6,229 bases of DNA from Clostridiales bacterium. Its GTDB lineage: Bacteria > Bacillota > Clostridia > Oscillospirales > CAG-272. The position numbers and the translations under genes were made by a program. The DNA is taken from contig SFNW01000106.1 of NCBI GenBank assembly GCA_004554105.1, positions 1 through 6,229 of the forward strand, in the 5' to 3' direction. The notes under the pieces are model-generated. The model saw only the letters and a list, made by a program, of their open reading frames with translations, searched no databases and had not been told where the DNA came from. This document shows positions 1 through 4,997 of the stretch, one piece after another; position 1 is the first letter of the stretch, and the number at the start of each line of letters is the position of its first letter.

Positions 1-648
1 CTCGCGAACCGGGAAGTAAACCGGGAATGCGAGCAGCTCGTTCCAGTACGCAACCGCATTGGAAAGCGTAACAACGAGCGTCTTGTCGTCGGTCGCCTGA
101 ACATTCAGCTTGGCGTCGGGGTTGACAAAGTTGCCGTCGGCATCGGTATCCCAGATGTCGGCGTAGCCGTCAACAACCTCGAACATGTAGCCGTAGTCAG
201 CAGCCAGTTCGGTGGAAGCTGCACGCTGCCATGCAAATGCGAAGTCGCCTGCGGTAACGGGCTTGCCGTCCGACCACTTCAGACCGTCGCGGAGCGTGTA
301 GGTGTAGGTAACGGTGCCGTCGGCGTTGACAACGCCCTCGGGCAGCTCGGTTGCCGCATCGGCAACGATTTTGAGCGTGCCGTCCTCAGCCTGCGTCCAC
401 TTTGCAAGGCCGGAGAAGAGGTGCGACAGCATGGTCGCGCCGTCAACGGCGGAGTTCAGCGCGGGGTCAATGGTGTCCGGCTCGGAAGCCAGGCAAACGG
501 CGATCGACGAAGGTGCAGAGGGCACATCGGTTTCGCCGGGAGCGGTCGTCACGTCGCCGCTATCGGGCGTGACAGCCGGTTTGCCGCCGCATGCCGCCAA
601 AGAAAGCAGCATCATCGCAGCGAGCAAGAGTGCGAGAAATTTCTTCAT
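1..648 (-). CDS. oppA: Oligopeptide-binding lipoprotein of an Opp/Dpp ABC transporter (N-terminal 216 residues; C-terminus outside the window)
   Basis: This is the extracellular peptide receptor that delivers oligopeptides to the OppBCDF transporter encoded just upstream. The reading frame is open from the ATG at 648-646 to base 1, giving 216 codons; family members usually have about 500-600 residues, so more than half lies outside the window. Residues 1-20 form a lipoprotein signal peptide: KK at 2-3, a Leu/Ala/Met core, and lipobox L17-A18-A19-C20, so Cys20 should be lipidated. A Gly/Pro/Thr-rich linker follows (about 21-45). The SBP_bac_5 fold then starts with LASEPDTIDP (53-62) and carries the family hallmark WSDGKPVTAGDF at 125-136, followed by an Arg at 142. 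The FPVRE at 212-216 is typical of OppA-type receptors. The start is set by AAAGGA at 663-658, 9 nt upstream. It is last in the operon, 86 nt after oppF. The exact ligand (di-, tri- or oligopeptide) cannot be told. Confidence 0.93.
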   Translation of the reverse strand, partial: MKKFLALLLAAMMLLSLAACGGKPAVTPDSGDVTTAPGETDVPSAPSSIAVCLASEPDTIDPALNSAVDGATMLSHLFSGLAKWTQAEDGTLKIVADAATELPEGVVNADGTVTYTYTLRDGLKWSDGKPVTAGDFAFAWQRAASTELAADYGYMFEVVDGYADIWDTDADGNFVNPDAKLNVQATDDKTLVVTLSNAVAYWNELLAFPVYFPVRE

Positions 649-678
649 GGGAAATCATCCTTTCAAAAAATATTTCCA

Positions 679-707
679 ATGCGCCTAACGGCAATGCCGA
701 TACGCAC
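679..707 (-). other. Possible two-part hairpin in the oppF-oppA gap
   Basis: The 86-nt gap (649-734) between the oppF stop and the oppA start is the largest space inside the opp operon. Read on the minus strand it can fold as an outer stem TGCG/CGCA (706-703 with 683-680, plus a G-T wobble 707/679) around an inner stem CGGC/GCCG (699-696 with 692-689, loop ATT). A run of six T lies at 670-665, nine nt past the structure, too far for a standard terminator. The oppA ribosome binding site (663-658) follows. I see no convincing separate promoter for oppA: the best match, TTGCCG with TATTTT, would start transcription inside the ribosome binding site. The fold is short and may be chance. Confidence 0.3.
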
Positions 708-734
708 ATAAGAATACATTGGTTGACGCCGAAA

Positions 735-1727
735 TTACGAATTGATGTCGGCGACATGGTGGCAGGCGACGAAGTGTCCCTTCGACACCTCGTTCCATGC
801 GGGGACTTCCGCCGCGCACTGCTCGGTCGCATAGCGGCAGCGGGTGCGGAACGGGCAGCCCGAGGGCGCGTTCAGCGGGCTCGGAATATCGCCGGTCAGC
901 ACGATGCGCTTGTTGGCGCGGGCGACCTTGGGGTCGGGCACCGGCACTGCGGACAGCAGCGACTGCGAATAGGGGTGGAGCGGGTGGTCGTAAATCTCCG
1001 CCGCATCGGCAAGCTCGACCATTCTGCCGAGGTACATGACCGCAATGCGGTCGCTGATATGGCGGACGACCAGCAGGTCGTGCGCGATGAACAGATAGGT
1101 CAGACCGAGGGTCTCCTGCAATTCATCGAACATATTGATGACCTGCGCCTGAATCGACACGTCGAGTGCCGAAACCGGCTCGTCGCAGACGATAAACTCG
1201 GGGTTGACGGCGAGCGCACGGGCAATGCCGATGCGCTGACGCTGACCGCCCGAAAACTCGTGCGCATAGCGCGAAGCGTGTTCACTGTTGAGTCCGACAT
1301 GGTCCATCAGCTCGAGAATCTTCTCGGTGCGCTCCGCCTTGGTCGAATACAACTTGTGTACGTCGAGCGGCTCGCCGATGATGTCGGCAACCGTCATGCG
1401 CGGATTCAGCGACGAATAGGGGTCCTGGAAAACCATCGTCGCCTTCTTGCGGAATTCCGCGATGTCCGCCTTGGTCTTGATTTCCTTGCCGTCAAACAGA
1501 ATCTCGCCCGCCGTTGGCTTGTACAGATGCAGAATCGTGCGGCCGACCGTGGTCTTGCCGCAGCCCGACTCGCCGACGAGTCCGAGCGTCTCTTTTTTAT
1601 TGATGGTAAAGGATACGCCGTCAACCGCCTTCAGCGGCCTCGAGCGGAACATTCCCATCGGAATGTTGAAGTATTCTTTTAAGTCCCTGACCTCAAGCAA
1701 GGGGCGGTTTCCGTTCGGTTCAGACAC
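735..1727 (-). CDS. oppF: Oligopeptide ABC transporter ATP-binding subunit OppF
   Basis: This is one of the two cytoplasmic ATPases that power peptide import; it should pair with OppD on the inner face of the OppBC permease. The 330 residues match the usual length. Motifs in order: Walker A GESGCGKT (52-59), Q-loop Q101 in FQDPYSSLNPR, signature FSGGQRQR (158-165), Walker B IVCDEP (179-184) with catalytic E183, D-loop SALD (186-189) and switch H216. All nucleotide-site residues are present. The C-terminal oligo_HPY region contains HPYSQSLLSAVP (251-262) and CPFRTRC (291-297); Cys291, Cys297, Cys304 and Cys322 fit the four-cysteine set that in related subunits binds a [4Fe-4S] cluster. The N-terminal loop YFNIPMGMF (19-27) and the FRTRC ending favour OppF over OppD. 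The start is GTG (1727-1725), overlapping the oppD stop by 8 nt, supported by an AAGGAGG 8 nt upstream. DppF or AppF are equally possible names, since substrate is not visible here. Confidence 0.95.
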   Translation of the reverse strand: MSEPNGNRPLLEVRDLKEYFNIPMGMFRSRPLKAVDGVSFTINKKETLGLVGESGCGKTTVGRTILHLYKPTAGEILFDGKEIKTKADIAEFRKKATMVFQDPYSSLNPRMTVADIIGEPLDVHKLYSTKAERTEKILELMDHVGLNSEHASRYAHEFSGGQRQRIGIARALAVNPEFIVCDEPVSALDVSIQAQVINMFDELQETLGLTYLFIAHDLLVVRHISDRIAVMYLGRMVELADAAEIYDHPLHPYSQSLLSAVPVPDPKVARANKRIVLTGDIPSPLNAPSGCPFRTRCRYATEQCAAEVPAWNEVSKGHFVACHHVADINS

Positions 1728-2736
1728 GTTCTTCCCCTCCTTCGGTCGTAATTTCGCCGCTCTCGATGCCCGCCTTGACGTTCATCCAGCAGGCGGCGGC
1801 GTGGTCGTCGTTAATCTGCATCCGCTCGGCGCGTTCTCTGAGGCAAATCTTCATCGTATTACCGCAGCGGGGCGCAAAGGGACAGCCCTTCGGCATATTG
1901 AGTAAGTCAATCGGCGTGCCGGTGATCGGCTGCAGCTTAGTGCCCGCGGTGTGCGCCGTCGGAATCGAGCGAAGCAGACCCTTGGTGTATTCGTGGCGCG
2001 GATTGTAGAAAATCTCGTCGGCTGTTCCCTGCTCGCAAATCGAGCCGGCGTACATGACGATAACCTCGTCGCACATCTGCGCGACGACGCCGAGGTCGTG
2101 CGTAATCATAATGATTGCCATGCCGAGTTCTTTCTGCAAATCCTTCATCAGCGAGAGAATCTGCGCCTGAATCGTGACGTCAAGCGCGGTGGTGGGTTCG
2201 TCCGCAATCAGAATATCCGGCTCGCAGGCGAGCGCCATCGCAATCATAACGCGCTGCCGCATACCGCCCGAAAACTCGTAGGGGTATTGCTTCATGCGCT
2301 TTTCGGGCTCGTTGACGTTGACCAGCCGCAGCATCTCAATCGCGCGCTCGCGCGCCTCCTTGCGGTTGCGGTCGGTGTGCAGCAGGATTGCCTCCATGAG
2401 CTGCTTGCCGATGGTGTAGGTCGGGTTCAGCGAGGTCATGGGGTCCTGGAAAATAATCGAAACCTTATTGCCGCGGACGGTCTTCATGACCTTTTCGCCC
2501 GCGCCGACAAGCTCTTTGCCGTCGAGCTTAATCGAGCCGGAAACGATTTTGCCGGTTCCGGCAAGAATCTGCATAATCGAGTACGCGGTGACCGATTTGC
2601 CCGAGCCGGACTCGCCGACGATGCCGAGCACCTTGCCGCGGTCGAGATTAAAGGATATGCCGTTGACCGCTTTGACCTCTCCCGCGTCGGTGAAGAAGGA
2701 GGTATGCAGGTCATTGACTTCAAGTAAAACAGACAT
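1720..2736 (-). CDS. oppD: Oligopeptide ABC transporter ATP-binding subunit OppD
   Basis: This is the second cytoplasmic ATPase of the peptide importer and the expected partner of OppF. The 338 residues are normal for the family. Motifs in order: Walker A GESGSGKS (41-48), Q-loop Q97 in FQDPMTSLNP, signature FSGGMRQRVMIAMAL (155-169; the M in SGGMRQR is characteristic of OppD/DppD), Walker B LIADEP (176-181) with catalytic E180, D-loop TALD (183-186) and switch H213. The C-terminal extension contains CPFAPRC (285-291); with Cys298 and Cys316 this makes four cysteines in the spacing associated with a [4Fe-4S] cluster. The last 20 or so residues are rich in Glu and Gly and look like a free tail. 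The ATG at 2736-2734 has AAGGAGG 7 nt upstream, and that site overlaps the oppC stop codon. The gap to oppC is 12 nt. Confidence 0.96.
   Translation of the reverse strand: MSVLLEVNDLHTSFFTDAGEVKAVNGISFNLDRGKVLGIVGESGSGKSVTAYSIMQILAGTGKIVSGSIKLDGKELVGAGEKVMKTVRGNKVSIIFQDPMTSLNPTYTIGKQLMEAILLHTDRNRKEARERAIEMLRLVNVNEPEKRMKQYPYEFSGGMRQRVMIAMALACEPDILIADEPTTALDVTIQAQILSLMKDLQKELGMAIIMITHDLGVVAQMCDEVIVMYAGSICEQGTADEIFYNPRHEYTKGLLRSIPTAHTAGTKLQPITGTPIDLLNMPKGCPFAPRCGNTMKICLRERAERMQINDDHAAACWMNVKAGIESGEITTEGGEERV
1736..1742 (-). promoter_or_regulatory. Ribosome binding site fixing the GTG start of oppF
   Basis: AAGGAGG on the minus strand, ending 8 nt before the GTG at 1727-1725. It lies inside the last codons of oppD. 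It decides the start: no ATG is present at the N-terminus and the next residues (SEPNGNRPLLEV) lead directly into the normal start of an OppF domain. The oppD stop TGA (1722-1720) lies within the first codons of oppF, which suggests translational coupling of the two ATPases. Confidence 0.8.
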
Positions 2737-2748
2737 CTGACTTCCTCC

Positions 2749-3807
2749 TTAACTATTCAGTTTCGGGTCGAAGGCATCGCGCAGACCGTCGCCGAACAGG
2801 TTCAGCGAAAGGACAATCAGCGAGATGACGACCGCAGGGATAACAAGGCGGTACGAATACGAGGTAATGCCGTTGAGCGCGTCGGACGCAAGCGAGCCGA
2901 GCGAGGGCATCGGCGCGTTGACGCCGAGTCCGATAAAGGACAGATAACTCTCGGTGAAAATCGCGTTCGGAATCTGCAAAGCAGTCGAAATGATAACAAC
3001 GCTGATGCAGTTGGGCAGCAGATGCTTGCGAATGACCCAGCCGCCCTTGGCACCCGTCGCGCGTGCTGCGAGAACGTATTCCTGCTCGCGCAGCGAGAGA
3101 ATCTGTCCGCGCACAAGACGCGCCATCGAGACCCAATAGAGGACGGCAAAGACGATAAACAGCGAAATCATGTTGCTGCCGAGCTTGCCGAGCACCGTTC
3201 CCTCAATCAGCGGGTCGAGCACCTTGCCGAGCACCGAGGCGAGCAGAATGACCATCAGCATATCGGGCAGCGAATAAATCATATCGACGATACGCATGAT
3301 GACAAGGTCGACCTTGCCGCCGCAGTAGCCCGCAATCGAGCCGACCGTCATGCCGATAATCAGCACGATAATGCTGGCAAAGAAGCCGACGGCAAGCGAA
3401 ATGCGCGTACCGTAAACCACACGGATAAAGTAGTCACGTCCCGAGGCGTCGGTGCCGAAGACGTGCGGGAAGACCTTCTCGCCCGCCTCAATCGCCTTGA
3501 GTTCGGTCTTGCCGTACTGGAAGGGCGCGAGGTTGTTGTAGGAGGAGTCGACCGGCTTGCCGGGACGGACGCCGAGCATGGCGTCGTAGGAATAGGGCCA
3601 GACCATCGGCAAAATGATCGACGCGAGCGTAATCAGCACGATGATGATCAAACTGACGGTGGCGACCTTATTTTTCAGCAGGCGCTTAACGCCGTCACGG
3701 AAGAACGTGGTCGACGGGCGCATCTGCACCAAATATTCTTTTTCTGCGTCGGTAGCGGGAAGAAAATCGTCTACGTCGACGTGCATACTGAACGGTTTTT
3801 TGCTCAT
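2749..3807 (-). CDS. oppC: Oligopeptide ABC transporter permease OppC
   Basis: This is one of two integral membrane subunits that form the peptide channel. It begins with a cytoplasmic stretch of about 47 residues (OppC_N type, with TFFRDGVKRLLKNKVA before the membrane). I see six likely membrane helices at about 48-70, 135-160, 176-196, 214-235, 267-285 and 320-340. The segment FGTDASGRDYFIRVVYGTR (117-135) is a strong OppC/DppC hallmark. The EAA coupling loop that docks on an ATPase is EYVLAARATGAKGGWVIRKH (243-262), and the C-terminus GDGLRDAFDPKL (339-350) is typical. At 352 residues it is longer than E. coli OppC (302) because of an extra extracellular stretch at about 72-115, a form I associate with Firmicute OppC. 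The ATG at 3807-3805 has AGGAGG 8 nt upstream. It lies 12 nt from both oppB and oppD, clearly within one operon. Confidence 0.95.
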   Translation of the reverse strand: MSKKPFSMHVDVDDFLPATDAEKEYLVQMRPSTTFFRDGVKRLLKNKVATVSLIIIVLITLASIILPMVWPYSYDAMLGVRPGKPVDSSYNNLAPFQYGKTELKAIEAGEKVFPHVFGTDASGRDYFIRVVYGTRISLAVGFFASIIVLIIGMTVGSIAGYCGGKVDLVIMRIVDMIYSLPDMLMVILLASVLGKVLDPLIEGTVLGKLGSNMISLFIVFAVLYWVSMARLVRGQILSLREQEYVLAARATGAKGGWVIRKHLLPNCISVVIISTALQIPNAIFTESYLSFIGLGVNAPMPSLGSLASDALNGITSYSYRLVIPAVVISLIVLSLNLFGDGLRDAFDPKLNS

Positions 3808-3819
3808 GCTTTCTTCCTC

Positions 3820-4749
3820 CTATTCCAACGTAATGCGCGGGTCGACGACCTTATACAGAATGTCGCTGACCAAATTCATAATGACAATCAGCGTAGCCAG
3901 AATAATGGTCGTGCCCATAATCAGCAGGTAATCGCGGTTGATGATGCTGTTGACAAACGCGCGTCCGATTCCGGGGACGGCGAAAATCTGTTCGACGACG
4001 AGCGAGCCGGTGACAATGTAGGCAAGCATCGGTCCGATGTAAGTGATGACCGGAATCAGCGAATTTTTCAGCGCATGACCGAAGATAACGCGCATACCGG
4101 GAACGCCCTTGGCGCGCGCCGTGCGAATGTAATCCTGCCCGAGAACGTCGAGCATCGACGAGCGGGTCAGGCGCGTGATGTACGCCATTGGCGACAGCGC
4201 CAGCGTGATAATCGGCAGAATCAGTCCCTGCGTGGTCGTGCCGTTGGCAGGCAGAACCTTCAGCTTGACCGCAAACAGAATCAACAAGAGCGACCCCATA
4301 ATAAAGGACGGCATCGAAACCAGTGCGGTGGTAATCACCATGATGACCTTGTCAATCAGCTTGTTGCGCCGCAGGGCGGCAACCGCGCCGAGTACAACAC
4401 CGACGACCAGGGCAATCGCCGCGGCGATGATGCCGAGCTTTGCCGACACCTTGAGCCCGTCGGTAATAATATCAATGACCTGACGGCCGCGCTGCTTGGT
4501 CGACGGACCGAAGTCAAATTTGGTCACAATATCCTTGAGATATGTAAGATACTGCTGCCATACCGGCTTGTCAAAGCCGTATTTCGCCTCGAGCTGCGCC
4601 GTGACGGCGGGCGAGGTCGCCTTTTCGGACATGAACGGTCCGCCGGGGACCGCGTGCATGATGAAGAACGTCGCGGTGATAACGACCCAAACCGTCAAAA
4701 CAGCCAGCCCGAGCCGCTTCAGAATATAGCCTAAGGTTTTGGTACTCAT
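3820..4749 (-). CDS. oppB: Oligopeptide ABC transporter permease OppB
   Basis: This is the other membrane subunit of the peptide importer and the first gene of the opp operon. Its 309 residues match the family (E. coli OppB 306). Six likely membrane helices are at about 9-33, 100-126, 134-162, 173-196, 230-255 and 275-298. The N-terminus YILKRLGLAVLTVWVVITATF and the following HAVPGGPF (32-39) are the standard opening of OppB/DppB. LEAKYGFDKPVWQQY (53-67) is the conserved external segment. The EAA coupling loop is DYIRTARAKGVPGMRVIFGH (206-225), and the end YKVVDPRI (299-306) is typical. The ATG at 4749-4747 has AAAAGGA at 4760-4754, rather close to the start (4 nt), with GGGAG further up, so this site is weaker than those of oppC, oppD and oppF. 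A predicted promoter lies about 50 nt upstream of the start. Confidence 0.95.
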   Translation of the reverse strand: MSTKTLGYILKRLGLAVLTVWVVITATFFIMHAVPGGPFMSEKATSPAVTAQLEAKYGFDKPVWQQYLTYLKDIVTKFDFGPSTKQRGRQVIDIITDGLKVSAKLGIIAAAIALVVGVVLGAVAALRRNKLIDKVIMVITTALVSMPSFIMGSLLLILFAVKLKVLPANGTTTQGLILPIITLALSPMAYITRLTRSSMLDVLGQDYIRTARAKGVPGMRVIFGHALKNSLIPVITYIGPMLAYIVTGSLVVEQIFAVPGIGRAFVNSIINRDYLLIMGTTIILATLIVIMNLVSDILYKVVDPRITLE

Positions 4750-4775
4750 CTTTTCCTTTTTCTCCCTAAAGCGTC

Positions 4776-4784
4776 TTCAGTGAA
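4776..4784. promoter_or_regulatory. Candidate operator: dyad TTCAnTGAA, copy 1 (just past the predicted transcription start)
   Basis: TTCA-G-TGAA is a perfect 9-bp inverted repeat with one central base. With a predicted start near 4792 it covers about +9 to +17 of the opp transcript, a usual place for a repressor site. The ten bases TTCAGTGAAA (4776-4785) recur exactly at 4863-4872, on the other side of the promoter. The regulator is unknown; the half-sites are short. Confidence 0.4.
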
Positions 4785-4798
4785 AACATAGTACGTTA

Positions 4799-4827
4799 AA
4801 TATACCACAAACCGAAGCAGAATACAA
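4799..4827 (-). promoter_or_regulatory. Predicted sigma-A-type promoter of the opp operon
   Basis: On the minus strand the -35 TTGTAT (4827-4822; TTG conserved, three of six bases match) is followed after exactly 17 bp by the -10 TATATT (4804-4799; five of six match). A TG dinucleotide one base before it (4807-4806) makes an extended -10, TGGTATATT. Transcription would start near A4792, leaving a leader of about 43 nt before oppB. The surrounding DNA is markedly AT-rich compared with the genes. This is the only good promoter I see in the 4750-4951 stretch. Confidence 0.62.
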
Positions 4828-4862
4828 CCCAAAACGCAAAATTTAAGCGATTTTTCACAAAA

Positions 4863-4871
4863 TTCAGTGAA
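4863..4871. promoter_or_regulatory. Candidate operator: dyad TTCAnTGAA, copy 2 (upstream of the -35)
   Basis: Second exact copy of TTCAGTGAA; the shared sequence extends to TTCAGTGAAA at 4863-4872, 87 bp from the first copy. It lies about 36 bp upstream of the predicted -35. It is also the right half of a wider inverted repeat, TTTCAC (4853-4858), 8-nt spacer, GTGAAA (4867-4872), so a dimeric regulator could bind here in either register. Confidence 0.4.
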
Positions 4872-4878
4872 ATAATAA

Positions 4879-4890
4879 GCGGCATGCCGC
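4879..4890. repeat. Perfect 12-bp palindrome in the opp upstream region
   Basis: GCGGCATGCCGC reads the same on both strands; the flanking bases do not extend it. It is a GC-rich island in AT-rich DNA, 7 bp beyond the second TTCAnTGAA dyad and about 50 bp upstream of the predicted -35. It could be a protein-binding site; a 12-bp palindrome in a stretch this size is only mildly unlikely by chance. Confidence 0.35.
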
Positions 4891-4951
4891 GCAAATTCCA
4901 CCAATTCCGCACAAAATGCGGCAGTTTATGGGTAAGTGGCACAAAAGACGG

Positions 4952-4982
4952 AAAACCCGCCCGCGGATTGCTCCGCGGGCGG
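4952..4982 (-). terminator. Intrinsic terminator after the PotD-like gene
   Basis: An uninterrupted 11-bp stem, nearly all G-C, pairs 4982-4972 with 4967-4957 around the four-base loop 4971-4968. On the minus strand it is followed by GGGTTTTCC, a short T run at 4955-4952, with a further TTTT at 4946-4943. It begins 15 nt after the stop codon of the PotD-like gene. The stem is strong but the T run short. The opposite strand has no adjacent T run, so it should act on minus-strand transcripts. It separates the polyamine-type gene from the opp operon. Confidence 0.85.
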
Positions 4983-4997
4983 CAAAACCAAAGTCGG

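Noticed and set aside
665..694. A separate promoter for oppA (TTGCCG, 16 bp, TATTTT)
   Set aside because: Transcription would begin at about the oppA ribosome binding site, leaving too little leader, and the match is poor.
314..711. Two overlapping plus-strand open frames near the left edge
   Set aside because: The minus strand here encodes the OppA signal peptide, lipobox and SBP_bac_5 hallmark without interruption, so these are antisense shadows.
591..1682. A 363-codon open frame on the plus strand over oppF
   Set aside because: It is the codon-register mirror of oppF, with no family resemblance, while the opposite strand encodes a complete ATPase with all motifs.
1951..2727. A 258-codon open frame on the plus strand over oppD
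   Set aside because: Again in register with the oppD codons; it is a composition artefact of the antisense strand.
3022..4734. A 570-codon open frame on the plus strand across oppC and oppB
   Set aside because: Its codons are in exact register with the minus-strand oppB and oppC codons, so it stays open only because those genes rarely use TTA, CTA or TCA; it ends at the TTA for Leu6 of OppB. The product is a low-complexity mix rich in Asn, Asp, His, Arg and Gln with no recognisable domain.
4750..4951. A riboswitch, T-box or small gene in the intergenic stretch before oppB
   Set aside because: The predicted leader is only about 43 nt, with no extended conserved-looking fold or second terminator, and I see no small reading frame with a ribosome binding site.
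4957..4982. Bidirectional use of the hairpin as a terminator for plus-strand transcripts
   Set aside because: On the plus strand the stem is followed by CAAAACCA, with no T run, and no plus-strand gene ends there.
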